Shown: positions 19,565 through 28,021 of the stretch, piece by piece
How the letters are laid out: every line of letters begins with the position of its first letter
How positions within the stretch are numbered: position 1 is the stretch's first letter
Assembly: GCA_003552625.1 (NCBI GenBank)
Contig: PUNM01000123.1
Span: 1-33,540 of the forward strand
DNA length: 33,540 bases
Source of the DNA: Ectothiorhodospiraceae bacterium
GTDB lineage: Bacteria > Pseudomonadota > Gammaproteobacteria > Nitrococcales > Halorhodospiraceae
Direction of reading: 5' to 3'
Position numbers and translations under genes: made by a program
The notes under the pieces: model-generated
The model's input: only the letters and a program-made list of their open reading frames with translations
What the model was told of the DNA's origin: nothing
Databases searched by the model: none

Positions 19565-20286
19565 CTCATGAGACCGCCAGCGCCGGCCGATCCATCTTGC
19601 TACGCACGGATCCCCATGAGTGCGCCTACGTGCCGACGCGCACCGCACGGCTCGAGTTCCTCTCGCCGACTACCCCGCTCGACGGCCACGCCTACCAACG
19701 CCTGCTGGAGCAGGGGTTCCGGCGGAGCGGGCCGTATGTCTACCGTCCAGCCTGCCCGACTTGCTCGGCCTGTCAGTCGCTGCGTATCCCCACGCGCCAT
19801 TTTCGGGCCCGCCGCCGTCACCGGCGTTGCCTGCGGGATAACGCCGACCTTCGCGTCCACCGCGCGCCTCCCCGGATCAAGGACGAACATCTGGCCCTCT
19901 ACCGGCGCTACCTGCGCCACCGCCATCCGGACAGCAGCATGGGCGAGCCCGACTGGGCGGAGGCCCAGGGGTTTTTGACCGCCTCTTGGTGCCCGACGGT
20001 CTTCTACGAACTCCGCACCCCGGATGACGCCCGGTTGCTGGCGGTCGCCGTCACGGACATCCTCCCCAGCGCCTTTTCCGCGGTGTATACCTTTTTCGAT
20101 CCGGACCTGGCCCACCGCGGCCTCGGCAACCTGGCCATCCTGCTGCAGCGCGCGGAGGCGGCCCGCCTGAGCGCGCCCTATTTGTATCTCGGCTACTGGA
20201 TCCACGATGCGCCGGTCATGGCGTACAAGGCCGAATTCCGCCCCCATGAAGTCTTCACTCCACAGGGCTGGCGGCCCGTCGAGTAA
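19561..20286 (+). CDS. bpt: Aspartate/glutamate leucyltransferase Bpt
   Basis: Attaches Leu from Leu-tRNA to proteins with N-terminal Asp or Glu, turning them into ClpS substrates. 241 residues, the expected length. The N-terminal domain has the family's Cys-rich stretch [13 protein letters not shown] near residues 60-72; the C-terminal transferase domain resembles eukaryotic arginyl-transferase ATE1, with [37 protein letters not shown] and the ending [22 protein letters not shown]. The ATG at 19561 overlaps the aat stop by four bases. A nine-base-pair hairpin follows, then infA. Confidence 0.95.
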   Translation: MTHETASAGRSILLRTDPHECAYVPTRTARLEFLSPTTPLDGHAYQRLLEQGFRRSGPYVYRPACPTCSACQSLRIPTRHFRARRRHRRCLRDNADLRVHRAPPRIKDEHLALYRRYLRHRHPDSSMGEPDWAEAQGFLTASWCPTVFYELRTPDDARLLAVAVTDILPSAFSAVYTFFDPDLAHRGLGNLAILLQRAEAARLSAPYLYLGYWIHDAPVMAYKAEFRPHEVFTPQGWRPVE

Positions 20287-20297
20287 CGACGCCACGC

Positions 20298-20335
20298 CGC
20301 AAGGCGAATCCAGAGCTTGCCGCAGCCGCCTTGCG
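20298..20335 (+). other. Hairpin after bpt
   Basis: CGCAAGGCG (20298-20306) pairs with CGCCTTGCG (20327-20335) around a 20-base loop. There is no U-run, so it is an uncertain terminator or mRNA stabiliser; it overlaps the infA -35 box. Confidence 0.4.
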
Positions 20336-20345
20336 CCGGTATAGT
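20317..20345 (+). promoter_or_regulatory. Sigma70-like promoter for infA
   Basis: TTGCCG (20317-20322) and TATAGT (20340-20345) are 17 bases apart. Transcription would begin near 20352, giving a leader of about 66 bases before the infA ATG. IF-1 would thus be expressed independently of aat-bpt. Confidence 0.55.
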
Positions 20346-20417
20346 TCGCGCGTTTAGAGGCCCATGGGTTGCTGGGCCCGCGGGACGGACCGACAGCGAC
20401 CAGGAATCGAGAGGCGC

Positions 20418-20636
20418 ATGGCGAAGGAAGACTCCATCCGGATGCAGGGCGTGATTGTCGACACCCTGCCCAATACAATGTTTCGCGTTGAACTGGAGAA
20501 CGGACACGTCGTCACGGCCCATATCTCCGGCAAGATGCGCAAGCACTACATCCGCATCCTCACCGGTGACAAAGTGACGGTCGAGTTGACCCCGTACGAT
20601 CTGAACAAGGGGCGAATCGTCTACCGGGAGCGCTGA
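20418..20636 (+). CDS. infA: Translation initiation factor IF-1
   Basis: Binds the ribosomal A site during initiation and assists IF-2 and IF-3. The 72 residues align almost without change with E. coli IF-1: [31 protein letters not shown] and [16 protein letters not shown], a single S1/OB fold. The ATG at 20418 follows a GAGAGG purine run. It lies between bpt and the convergent clpA, the same neighbourhood as in E. coli (clpS-clpA-infA-aat), though no serine tRNA gene is visible in the 89-base gap to clpA. Confidence 0.98.
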   Translation: MAKEDSIRMQGVIVDTLPNTMFRVELENGHVVTAHISGKMRKHYIRILTGDKVTVELTPYDLNKGRIVYRER

Positions 20637-20684
20637 TCCGCGCGGCCCGCCGCACTACGGTTACGCGAGCGGCTTACGCTGAGC

Positions 20685-20718
20685 AACGGGCTCGGGGAAG
20701 ACAATCCCCGAGCCCGTT
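20685..20718. terminator. Perfect 13-bp hairpin between infA and clpA
   Basis: AACGGGCTCGGGG (20685-20697) and CCCCGAGCCCGTT (20706-20718) form a perfect 13-base-pair stem with an eight-base loop between two convergent genes. Neither side has a clear U-run, but the stem can form in both transcripts, so it probably serves as a shared 3' end. Confidence 0.7.
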
Positions 20719-20725
20719 GGCGCGT

Positions 20726-22996
20726 TCAGGCACCCTCAGTGTCCCGCTCACGGACGTGGATGGCTAGCTCGCCATCCTCCACCGTGACCTCGACCTCGCC
20801 GCCGCCAGTCAGGTCTCCAAACAGCAATTGCTCCGCGAGGGGCTTCTTGATGTGCTGCTGGATCACACGCCCCATCGGTCGCGCACCCATCTGCGGGTCG
20901 TAACCCTTCTCGCCGATCCAGCGCCGCGCATCGCCATCCACGACCAGAGTGACGCGCTTTTCGGCCAGCTGCACGGACAGCTCCCGGATGAACTTGTCCA
21001 CCACGCGCTGCACCGTATCCTGGTCCAGCGGCTGGAACTGCACCACGGCATCGATCCGGTTGCGGAACTCCGGCGTAAAGGTGCGACGGATCGCTTCCAT
21101 GCTGTCCTGGACGCTGCTCTCCGTCGTAAACCCGATCGAGCGCTTGCTCATCTCCTCCGCACCCGCATTGGTGGTCATCACCAGCACGACGTTGCGGAAA
21201 TCCGCCTCCCTTCCGTTGTTATCGGTCAGGGTGCCGTGGTCCATGACCTGGAGCAGGAGATTGAACACATCCGGGTGCGCCTTCTCGATCTCGTCGAGCA
21301 GCACCACGGAGTGCGGATGCTTGATCACCTCCTCGGTGAGCAGCCCGCCCTGGTCGTAGCCTACGTACCCCGGCGGCGCCCCGATAAGCCGCGAGACGGC
21401 GTGGCGCTCCATGTACTCCGACATGTCGAAGCGGATCAACGGGACCCCGGTGAGTTCAGCGAGCTGCCGGGTGACCTCGGTCTTGCCGACACCGGTGGGC
21501 CCGGCGAAGAGGAAGCTTCCCACCGGGCGATCCGGAGTGCCGAGCCCTGCGCGCGACATCTTGATCGTCGCCGCGAGGTTCTCGATCGCCTCGTCCTGGC
21601 CGAAGATCAGCCCCTTGAGTTCGCTTTCCAGATTCTCGAGGACCTTCATGTCCTGGGTCGAGACTCGCTTGGGGGGGATGCGGGCAATCTTGGCCACAAT
21701 CGACTCAATATCCGGCAATCCCACGGTCTTGCGCCGCTTCGAGCGCGGGCGCAGGCGCAGGCGCGCACCCGCCTCATCGATGACGTCGATGGCCTTGTCG
21801 GGAAGCCGCCGGTCATTGATGTACTTGGCCGAGAGTTCAGCCGCTGCCTGCAGCGCCGGCTCGGTGAAGCGAACGTTGTGGTGCTCCTCGAAGCGGCTCT
21901 TGAGCCCTTTCAGGATCTGCACGGTGTCTTCCACCGAAGGCTCGCTGACGTCGATCTTCTGGAACCGGCGGGCCAGCGCCCGGTCCTTCTCGAAGATGCT
22001 GCGGTACTCCTGATAGGTGGTCGACCCGATGCAGCGCAGTTCACCGGAGGCGAGCATCGGCTTGATCAGGTTCGAGGCATCCATGACCCCACCCGAGGCG
22101 GAACCCGCCCCGATGATGGTGTGGATCTCGTCGATGAAGAGAATCGAGCCCCGGTCTTTCTTCAACTGATGAAGCAACGCCTTGAGACGCTTCTCGAAAT
22201 CCCCGCGATACTTCGTCCCGGCGACAAGTGCCCCCAGATCGAGCGCATAGATCGTGCTCTCCTTGAGAACATCCGGCACCTCGCCATCGACGATCTGCTT
22301 GGCCAGCCCCTCGGCGATCGCGGTCTTGCCGACGCCGGCCTCACCCACGAACAGCGGGTTGTTCTTGCGCCGCCGGCAGAGCACCTGCACCGTGCGTTCG
22401 ATTTCGTAGCGACGGCCGATCAGCGGATCGATCTGCCCGGAGCGTGCACGGGAGTTGAGGTTCGTGGCGTACTGCTCAAGGGGCGAGCCGCCCTGGGCCG
22501 TCTCGGCAGCGCCCTCTTCTTCGGCCGGTCCGCTCTCTTCCTTACCCATGTCCTCCTCGCCTCCTACCGACGAGATGCCGTGGGAGATGTAGTTCACCAC
22601 GTCGAGACGGGAGATGTTCTGCTTGTGCAGGAAATAGACAGCCTGCGACTCCTGCTCGCTGAAGATGGCCACGAGGACGTTGGCCCCGGTGACCTCACGC
22701 TTACCGGAGGACTGGACATGCAGGATCGCCCGCTGCAGCACCCGCTGAAAGCCGAGCGTCGGCTGCGTCTCACGGCTGTCGTTCACCGGCAGCAGGGGCG
22801 TGGTCTCCGCCAGGAAGGCCTGCAGGTCCCGGCGCAGGCGGTCGAGGTCAGCCCCGCACGCCTTGAGGACCTGCGACGCCGCCGGATTGTCGGTCAGAGC
22901 CAGCAGTAGATGCTCCACGGTCAGGAACTCGTGGCGCTTCTCCCGGGCGTCCTTGAAGGCCAGATTGAGAGTGAACTCTAACTCTTTGCTCAGCAT
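20726..22996 (-). CDS. clpA: ATP-dependent Clp protease ATP-binding subunit ClpA
   Basis: Hexameric AAA+ unfoldase that feeds substrates, including ClpS-delivered N-degron proteins, into ClpP. 756 residues, matching E. coli ClpA (758). N-terminal Clp repeat domain (about 1-140), an acidic linker (about 145-170), the first AAA+ module with [14 protein letters not shown] near 217-230, [11 protein letters not shown], and the second module with [47 protein letters not shown] and [13 protein letters not shown] 22996 is preferred over ATG 23002 because GAGG lies nine bases upstream of it, against only three for the other. It is 82 bases downstream of clpS on the same strand. Confidence 0.97.
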   Translation of the reverse strand: MLSKELEFTLNLAFKDAREKRHEFLTVEHLLLALTDNPAASQVLKACGADLDRLRRDLQAFLAETTPLLPVNDSRETQPTLGFQRVLQRAILHVQSSGKREVTGANVLVAIFSEQESQAVYFLHKQNISRLDVVNYISHGISSVGGEEDMGKEESGPAEEEGAAETAQGGSPLEQYATNLNSRARSGQIDPLIGRRYEIERTVQVLCRRRKNNPLFVGEAGVGKTAIAEGLAKQIVDGEVPDVLKESTIYALDLGALVAGTKYRGDFEKRLKALLHQLKKDRGSILFIDEIHTIIGAGSASGGVMDASNLIKPMLASGELRCIGSTTYQEYRSIFEKDRALARRFQKIDVSEPSVEDTVQILKGLKSRFEEHHNVRFTEPALQAAAELSAKYINDRRLPDKAIDVIDEAGARLRLRPRSKRRKTVGLPDIESIVAKIARIPPKRVSTQDMKVLENLESELKGLIFGQDEAIENLAATIKMSRAGLGTPDRPVGSFLFAGPTGVGKTEVTRQLAELTGVPLIRFDMSEYMERHAVSRLIGAPPGYVGYDQGGLLTEEVIKHPHSVVLLDEIEKAHPDVFNLLLQVMDHGTLTDNNGREADFRNVVLVMTTNAGAEEMSKRSIGFTTESSVQDSMEAIRRTFTPEFRNRIDAVVQFQPLDQDTVQRVVDKFIRELSVQLAEKRVTLVVDGDARRWIGEKGYDPQMGARPMGRVIQQHIKKPLAEQLLFGDLTGGGEVEVTVEDGELAIHVRERDTEGA

Positions 22997-23078
22997 GCCC
23001 ATTTACCTCGACTGGGGCTTAACCGGAGACCACCGCTTGATTGGACCGGACCGGAGGCGCCGCGGTTCCTGGAACCCT

Positions 23079-23402
23079 TCAAGCTTCTTCCATCGTACAC
23101 AGTAATGGATGTTCGTGCTCCCGTGCGTAGTCGTTGACCTGCGAGACCTTGGTCTCGGCGATGTCGCGGCTGTAGACGCCGCAGACCCCCTTACCACGAG
23201 TATGGACGTGAAGCATGATCTGCGTTGCCTGACTGCGGTCCTTATTGAAAAACCGCTGGAGGACCTCGACGACAAAATCCATCGGCGTGTAGTCGTCGTT
23301 GAGCAGTACGACCTTGTACAGGGGCGGCCGCTTCAGCGACGGCTTGGCCGCTTCGACGTCGGGCCCCTGGGGCTCGTCTTCCTTGTGCGGTTCGTCGGTC
23401 AT
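23079..23402 (-). CDS. clpS: ClpS adaptor protein
   Basis: Recognises N-terminal Leu, Phe, Tyr and Trp and hands such proteins to ClpA. 107 residues from ATG 23402. An unstructured acidic N-terminus (about 1-28) precedes the folded core with [16 protein letters not shown] (the Asp pair and Met of the binding pocket), [18 protein letters not shown] (pocket His) and the family ending [16 protein letters not shown] 23411 would add three residues but falls in the likely promoter start region. The gene has its own promoter (23414-23443) behind the isocitrate lyase terminator, so clpS-clpA form a unit. Confidence 0.95.
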   Translation of the reverse strand: MTDEPHKEDEPQGPDVEAAKPSLKRPPLYKVVLLNDDYTPMDFVVEVLQRFFNKDRSQATQIMLHVHTRGKGVCGVYSRDIAETKVSQVNDYAREHEHPLLCTMEEA

Positions 23403-23413
23403 CGCTCCCATTC

Positions 23414-23443
23414 TATATAGTGGCGGCGCACCCATCCAATCAA
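23414..23443 (-). promoter_or_regulatory. Promoter for clpS-clpA
   Basis: On the minus strand TTGATT (23443-23438) and TATATA (23419-23414) are 18 bases apart. The start point would fall near 23407, only about five bases before ATG 23402, so the mRNA would have almost no leader. Confidence 0.55.
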
Positions 23444-23470
23444 GAGATCAACCGGTACAATCCCCCCCCT

Positions 23471-23510
23471 ACCGCAAAAAGGCCCGGGGCGGCGATGCCG
23501 TCCCGGGCCC
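23471..23510 (-). terminator. Rho-independent terminator of isocitrate lyase gene
   Basis: Read on the minus strand, GGCCCGGG (23509-23502) pairs with CCCGGGCC (23488-23481), with an inner CGGC/GCCG helix, and TTTTT follows directly (23480-23476). This is a textbook intrinsic terminator separating the isocitrate lyase gene from clpS. Confidence 0.9.
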
Positions 23511-23538
23511 GTCGGACACTCCCTGACCGGCAAGTGCG

Positions 23539-24807
23539 CTAGAACTGCTCTTCCTCCGTCGAGCCTTTCAGCGCCGTGACCGAGGACTGCCCGCCCTGGA
23601 TGACGTTGGTCACCTGATCAAAGTAGCCGGCACCGACCTCGCGCTGGTGGCGGGTCGCCGTGTAGCCGTGCTTCTCCGCCGCAAACTCGGCCTGCTGCAG
23701 CTCCGAGTAAGCCTCCATCTGCCGCTCCTTGTAGCCGCGCGCCAGCTCGAACATCGAGTAGTTCAGCGAGTGGAAACCGGCCAGGGTGATGAACTGGAAC
23801 TTGAAGCCCATCGCACCCAGTTCGTCCTGGAAATTGCGGATGGTCTTATCGTCCAGATTCCCTGCCCAGTTGAAGGACGGCGAACAGTTATAGGCCAACA
23901 GCTTGCCCGGATACTTCTCGTGGATCGCCTGCGCGAAATCCCGAGCGAAGCCCAGATCCGGCTTGCCGGTCTCGCACCAGATGACGTCGGCGTAGGGGGC
24001 GTAGGCCAAGCCGCGGCTGATCGCTTGCTCGGCGCCGGGCTTGGTGCGGAAGAAGCCTTCGGAGGTGCGCTCACCGGTGATAAACGGCTTGTCGTTGTCG
24101 TCAACATCGGAGGTGAGCAGATCAGCCGCCTCAGCGTCGGTCCGCGCGACCAGGATCGTCGGCACATCCATGGTATCGGCCGCTAGGCGCGCGGCAATCA
24201 GCTTCTGCACCGCTTCCTGCGTGGGCAGAAGCACCTTGCCACCCATGTGGCCACACTTCTTGACCGATGCAAGCTGATCCTCGAAGTGAACCCCAGCCGC
24301 GCCGGCTCGGATCATGCCTTTCATCAGCTCGAAGGCGTTGAGCACACCGCCAAAGCCCGCCTCGGCGTCGGCGACAATGGGCTTCATGAAGTCGAACGGC
24401 TCATTGCCCTCGGCGTGATTGATTTCATCGGCACGCAGCAACGCGTTGTTAATGCGATCAACAACCGCCGGCACCGAGTTGGCCGGGTAGAGGGACTGAT
24501 CGGGATACATCGTCTGCCCGAGGTTCGCATCCGCCGCTACCTGCCACCCGGAGAGGTAGATCGCGTTGAGGCCGGCCTTGACCTGCTGCAGCGCCTGGTT
24601 GCCGGTCAGCGCGCCGAGCGCGTTGACGTACGGCATCTCGTGCATGTAGCGCCACAGCTTCTCAGCCCCTTGCCGGGCGAGGCTGTACTCAACTTCGACC
24701 GTGCCGCGCAGGCGTACCACTTCATCCGCCCCGTAGCCGCGCTGCACACCCTTCCAACGCGGGTTCTCCGCCCAGTCGCGCTCGATCGCCGCTTGATCTT
24801 TCAACAT
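23539..24807 (-). CDS. aceA: Isocitrate lyase
   Basis: First glyoxylate-bypass enzyme: splits isocitrate to succinate and glyoxylate, so acetate can be used as a carbon source. 422 residues, close to E. coli AceA (434). Seen: [49 protein letters not shown], and the catalytic-loop motif KKCGHMGGK with Cys near 185, then [24 protein letters not shown] and the C-terminal [17 protein letters not shown]. The start is ATG 24807 with GGGAGG nine bases upstream. A strong promoter at 25018-25046 suggests a leader of about 200 bases with hairpins. A LysR regulator is divergent. Malate synthase is not in the window. Confidence 0.97.
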   Translation of the reverse strand: MLKDQAAIERDWAENPRWKGVQRGYGADEVVRLRGTVEVEYSLARQGAEKLWRYMHEMPYVNALGALTGNQALQQVKAGLNAIYLSGWQVAADANLGQTMYPDQSLYPANSVPAVVDRINNALLRADEINHAEGNEPFDFMKPIVADAEAGFGGVLNAFELMKGMIRAGAAGVHFEDQLASVKKCGHMGGKVLLPTQEAVQKLIAARLAADTMDVPTILVARTDAEAADLLTSDVDDNDKPFITGERTSEGFFRTKPGAEQAISRGLAYAPYADVIWCETGKPDLGFARDFAQAIHEKYPGKLLAYNCSPSFNWAGNLDDKTIRNFQDELGAMGFKFQFITLAGFHSLNYSMFELARGYKERQMEAYSELQQAEFAAEKHGYTATRHQREVGAGYFDQVTNVIQGGQSSVTALKGSTEEEQF

Positions 24808-24921
24808 TCCGTACTGCCTCCCAAATCGGGCTGGTGGTCCAGGCCACCAAGTCAACCAGTGTTTTCGTGCGTATCCTGCCGGGGCCTCCGGCCGGCGCGC
24901 GGTTGCCCTCTTGGGGCATCA

Positions 24922-24945
24922 CTCCGGGACGGGGTTATCCCGGAG
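24922..24945 (-). promoter_or_regulatory. Hairpin in isocitrate lyase leader
   Basis: CTCCGGGA (24922-24929) and TCCCGGAG (24938-24945) form an eight-base-pair stem with an eight-base loop. It lies inside the predicted long leader, about 115 bases before the start codon. There is no U-run, and its role is unknown. Confidence 0.4.
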
Positions 24946-25002
24946 CCGAGGACCACTGCCGCTACGCCGCCCGCGTCAGGCGCGGGTGTGGCGCCCTGTC
25001 GC

Positions 25003-25017
25003 CGACGACGGTCGTCG
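25003..25017. promoter_or_regulatory. Inverted repeat at the isocitrate lyase transcription start
   Basis: CGACGAC-G-GTCGTCG is a perfect 7+7 inverted repeat directly downstream of the -10 box (25018-25023), so it spans the predicted start point. It is a plausible operator; the protein that binds it is unknown. Confidence 0.4.
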
Positions 25018-25046
25018 ATAGTATGGCGCACCGCATCATTTGACAA
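25018..25046 (-). promoter_or_regulatory. Promoter for isocitrate lyase gene
   Basis: On the minus strand TTGTCA (25046-25041) and TACTAT (25023-25018) are exactly 17 bases apart, a strong sigma70-type pair. The start point would be near 25011, giving a leader of about 204 bases. The same -35 position reads TTGACA on the plus strand (25040-25045), so the divergent LysR gene may share control from this site. Confidence 0.6.
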
Positions 25047-25101
25047 GGTTGCTGAAACTATATTGCATATTGATTCCGCCAATGCCGAACACTGAGACGC
25101 C

Positions 25102-26106
25102 GTGGAAACTTTGGAAACGGAATCCCCACGCCATTACTACCGGCACAACCGCCTCAAGCAACTGCGGGCCTTCTGCCACGCGGCGCAAGAGCGAAGCATC
25201 TCGCGGGCCGCCGAGCGTCTTGAGCTCAGCCAGCCCTCCGTGAGCCTGCAGATCCAGGCCCTGGAGCGCGAACTCGGGATCACACTGTTCGAGCGGCGTG
25301 GCCCGCGAATCCGCCTCACCCCGGACGGGGAGGCTCTTTACGAAGAGGCCGCACCGCTGGTGGAGGGCATCGATGCCCTGCCCGAACGTTTCGTCGCCCG
25401 CAACCGTCGCCAGCAACTAGGCCATCTGGATATCGCCGCGGGCGAGTCGACCTCGCTCTACGTGCTGCCCGACCTGCTGCGCACCTTCATGGAGCGCCAC
25501 CCCAAGGTTCACGTACGGCTGCACAACCTGATCGGCGAGGAGCAGATCCACGCCGTCCAGCAGGACCGCGTCGACATCGCCGTCGGCTCCAGCCTCGACC
25601 TTCCGGAGGACGTGGTTTACAAGGCGACGTATACCTACGACCTCAAGCTGATCACTCCACTCGACCACCCCCTCGCCGAGAAGCCGGAGATCACCCTGGA
25701 GGATCTCGGCGCCGGGGAATTGATTCTGCCTCCCCGACAACTCACCACGTGGCGACTGGTCAATCTCGTCTTCCAGCAGCACAGCATCCCGTATCAGGTC
25801 CGCCTGGAGGTTGGGGGCTGGGAGATCATGAAACGCTATGTGGAACTCGGTTTCGGCATCGGGATCGCGAGCGCCATCTGCCTGACCGGCGGCGAACGCC
25901 TCGCGATCCGCGATCTCCCCGAGGTCTTCCCGCAGAGGACCTACGGCGTCATGCTCCGTCGCGGACGGTATCTCTCTCCCCAGGCGCGGCGCTTCCTGGA
26001 GTTGATGGACCCGCAGACCTTCGCCAACGCCGAGGAGTGGGACGCCGTCCCCGGCAGCCGGGAGAGTGTCCTCGTGCCCGGGCGGAGCGTGGAAAGCGAT
26101 CGCTGA
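25102..26106 (+). CDS. LysR-family transcriptional regulator divergent from isocitrate lyase
   Basis: 334 residues. N-terminal winged helix-turn-helix at about 18-77 with SISRAAERLELSQPSVSLQI and LFERRGPRIRLTPDG, followed by a two-lobe ligand domain with STSLYVLPDLLRTFMERHP, VDIAVGSS and VELGFGIGIASAI. It resembles the CysB/Cbl subgroup in overall pattern but lacks the CysB-specific ligand motifs of the cysB gene in this window, so its inducer is not known. The start is GTG 25102, with only a weak ribosome site. The divergent layout with the isocitrate lyase gene, sharing a 294-base control region, is the usual LysR arrangement and makes it the likely glyoxylate-bypass regulator (inference). 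The C-terminal 30 residues are a non-conserved tail. Confidence 0.92.
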   Translation: METLETESPRHYYRHNRLKQLRAFCHAAQERSISRAAERLELSQPSVSLQIQALERELGITLFERRGPRIRLTPDGEALYEEAAPLVEGIDALPERFVARNRRQQLGHLDIAAGESTSLYVLPDLLRTFMERHPKVHVRLHNLIGEEQIHAVQQDRVDIAVGSSLDLPEDVVYKATYTYDLKLITPLDHPLAEKPEITLEDLGAGELILPPRQLTTWRLVNLVFQQHSIPYQVRLEVGGWEIMKRYVELGFGIGIASAICLTGGERLAIRDLPEVFPQRTYGVMLRRGRYLSPQARRFLELMDPQTFANAEEWDAVPGSRESVLVPGRSVESDR

Positions 26107-26185
26107 CAAGCGAACCCTCTTTGGCCGCCGACGCCATGTGGTAACCTGTCGCGCTGAAACGCTGGATCTGGTTCGAGCCCCGCCC

Positions 26186-27331
26186 ATGACGAAGAACCCC
26201 GAACGCATTGTCGTCGGCCTTTCCGGCGGAGTGGACTCCGCCGTCGCCGCCCTGCGGCTGTTGCGCGCCGGCTACCGGGTCGAGGGGCTTTTCATGAAGA
26301 ACTGGGAGGACGACGACACCCTCACCCGCTGCAGCGCCGAGGACGATATTGCAGCGGCTCGTGCGGTGGCGGAACACCTCGGTATCGACCTTCACCACGT
26401 CAACTTTGCCGCCGCCTACCGCCGGGAGGTCTTCGAGCACGCGCTCGCCGAACTGCGCCAGGGGCGCACTCCCAACCCGGATATCCTCTGCAACCGCCAC
26501 ATCAAGTTTCACCGCTTCCTGAACTACGCCTTGCATCACCTGGGTGCGGACGCGGTAGCGACCGGCCATTATGCGCGGCTCGACCACCAGCCGGACGAAC
26601 CGCCGGCGCTGCTGCGGGGCGTTGACCACGGCAAGGATCAGTCGTATTTCCTCGCCGCCGTCGATCCCAGCGCACTGCACCACGTGCGCTTCCCCCTCGG
26701 TGACACCCCCAAGGACTCGGTCCGGGAGGAGGCCCGTGCCGCCGGGCTGCCGAACTTCGATCGACCCGACAGCACGGGGATCTGCTTTATCGGCGAGCGG
26801 GATTTCACCGCATTCATGCAGCGTTACATCACACCGGCTCCGGGGCCCATCATCGATGAGCACGGGGACGTCATCGGGGAGCATCAGGGGCTCGCCTTCT
26901 ACACCCTCGGCCAGCGCCGCGGCCTCGGGATCGGTGGCGCAGCAGCCCACGCTTCCGCCCCCTGGTACGTGGCTGCCAAAGACGGGGAGCGCAATGCCCT
27001 GATCGCGGTCCAGGGCCACGATCACCCCTGGCTGCAGAGCCGCAGCGTCAGCACCGAGGATTTCCACTGGCTCGCCTCGCCCCGGGAGGGGCGGCTGGAG
27101 GCCCAGGTTCGCTATCGCCAGCAACCGCAGAGCGGACGGCTGGTCGCCCAAGGGGATGGATCCGTGGCCTTCTTTTTCGATCGTCCGCAGCGGGCCGCAA
27201 CCCCTGGACAGCAACTGGTGATCTACGATCGGGACCGGTGCCTTGGGAGTGGCGTCATCGCCAGTACCGAGCCGCTCGACACGTCCGGTCTGGCGGGACA
27301 TCGGGAACAAAATTCCACGGAGGCGGTTTGA
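26186..27331 (+). CDS. mnmA: tRNA-specific 2-thiouridylase MnmA
   Basis: Places sulfur on U34 of tRNA-Lys, -Glu and -Gln, taking it from the TusE relay. 381 residues. Seen: PP-loop SGGVDS at about 13-18, GLFMKNWEDDD, TPNPDILCNRHIKF with Cys near 101, the second catalytic region STGICFIGERDF with Cys near 199 (the same spacing as E. coli MnmA), and the C-terminal beta-barrel with HQGLAFYTLGQRRGLGIGG. The start ATG 26186 gives a normal N-terminus; a weak promoter-like pair (TTTGGC and TAACCT near 26120-26147) lies upstream. The stop overlaps the hflD start by two bases. Confidence 0.96.
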   Translation: MTKNPERIVVGLSGGVDSAVAALRLLRAGYRVEGLFMKNWEDDDTLTRCSAEDDIAAARAVAEHLGIDLHHVNFAAAYRREVFEHALAELRQGRTPNPDILCNRHIKFHRFLNYALHHLGADAVATGHYARLDHQPDEPPALLRGVDHGKDQSYFLAAVDPSALHHVRFPLGDTPKDSVREEARAAGLPNFDRPDSTGICFIGERDFTAFMQRYITPAPGPIIDEHGDVIGEHQGLAFYTLGQRRGLGIGGAAAHASAPWYVAAKDGERNALIAVQGHDHPWLQSRSVSTEDFHWLASPREGRLEAQVRYRQQPQSGRLVAQGDGSVAFFFDRPQRAATPGQQLVIYDRDRCLGSGVIASTEPLDTSGLAGHREQNSTEAV

Positions 27332-27957
27332 CGAGCACGAAACACGAGGAGCAGGCGCTGACGCTGGCCGTGATCTTCCAGGCGGTGCAGTGCATCCGCG
27401 AGGTCGCTCATCACGGGGATACTGAGACGGCGCGCTACGAACCACTGATCGAAGGCCTGCTCGGCGAATACCGCGGCTCAACCGAAGAGCTCTATGGTGT
27501 AAACCGCCTGGCCCCGGGGCTGCGCCGGGTTGTCGAGCAACTGGAGAACCCACAGGAGCCCGACACCACGCGCTACGTCGCCAGCATCCTCCACCTTGAG
27601 CGGCGGCTGATGAAACGGCGGCCGGTCCTCGAGCAGATCGCCGAAGGCATCGAACAGGCTCGCAGCCAGGTGGACTACTTCGGCGCCTCGACCCACACCA
27701 GTGTCATTCGCAGTATTGGCGACCTCTACAGCCAGACGATCAGCGAGATGGGCCCCCGTTTGATGATCCGGGGCGAGCAGCAGCACCTGGAGAATGAACG
27801 CAACGCCGCCTTGATCCGCGCCCTGCTGCTCTGTGCCATCCGCGGGGCCAGCCTCTGGCGCGACAATGGAGGCGGCCGCCTCACGCTGCTCTTTCAACGC
27901 CAGGGGATCGCCCAGGCAAGCCGCAACCTCCTCGACGCGCTACCGACAGAGGCGTGA
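27328..27957 (+). CDS. hflD: HflD-family protein
   Basis: A peripheral membrane protein with no enzyme activity known. In E. coli HflD affects lysogeny by binding phage lambda CII, and it sits next to mnmA there as well. 209 residues (E. coli 213). Mostly helical, with ALTLAVIFQAVQCIREVAHHG, LERRLMKRRP and the C-terminal ALLLCAIRGASLWRDNGGGR that is typical of the family. The TTG start at 27328 overlaps the mnmA stop and follows GGAGG by four bases, so translation is probably coupled. The next gene is acnA rather than purB as in E. coli. Confidence 0.9.
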   Translation: MTSTKHEEQALTLAVIFQAVQCIREVAHHGDTETARYEPLIEGLLGEYRGSTEELYGVNRLAPGLRRVVEQLENPQEPDTTRYVASILHLERRLMKRRPVLEQIAEGIEQARSQVDYFGASTHTSVIRSIGDLYSQTISEMGPRLMIRGEQQHLENERNAALIRALLLCAIRGASLWRDNGGGRLTLLFQRQGIAQASRNLLDALPTEA

Positions 27958-27964
27958 GGATGTA

Positions 27965-27992
27965 TTACCATGGATTTAGAAAAACATAAGAT
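27965..27992 (+). promoter_or_regulatory. Promoter-like pair before acnA
   Basis: TTACCA (27965-27970) and TAAGAT (27987-27992) are 16 bases apart in the only AT-rich stretch of this gap. The transcript would start near 28000, about 20 bases before the acnA ATG and its GGAGGG ribosome site. Confidence 0.45.
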
Positions 27993-28021
27993 ACGCTGAT
28001 CGCAACACGACCGGAGGGACC

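Noticed and set aside
20637-20725. Possible tRNA between infA and clpA, as in E. coli
   Set aside because: The only folded element is the 13-bp hairpin; no cloverleaf or TTCGA-type T-loop is present.
20828-22909. 693-codon open frame on the plus strand
   Set aside because: Shadow of clpA; no domain signature.
25949-27553. 534-codon open frame on the minus strand
   Set aside because: Antisense to mnmA and the end of the LysR gene; no motif.
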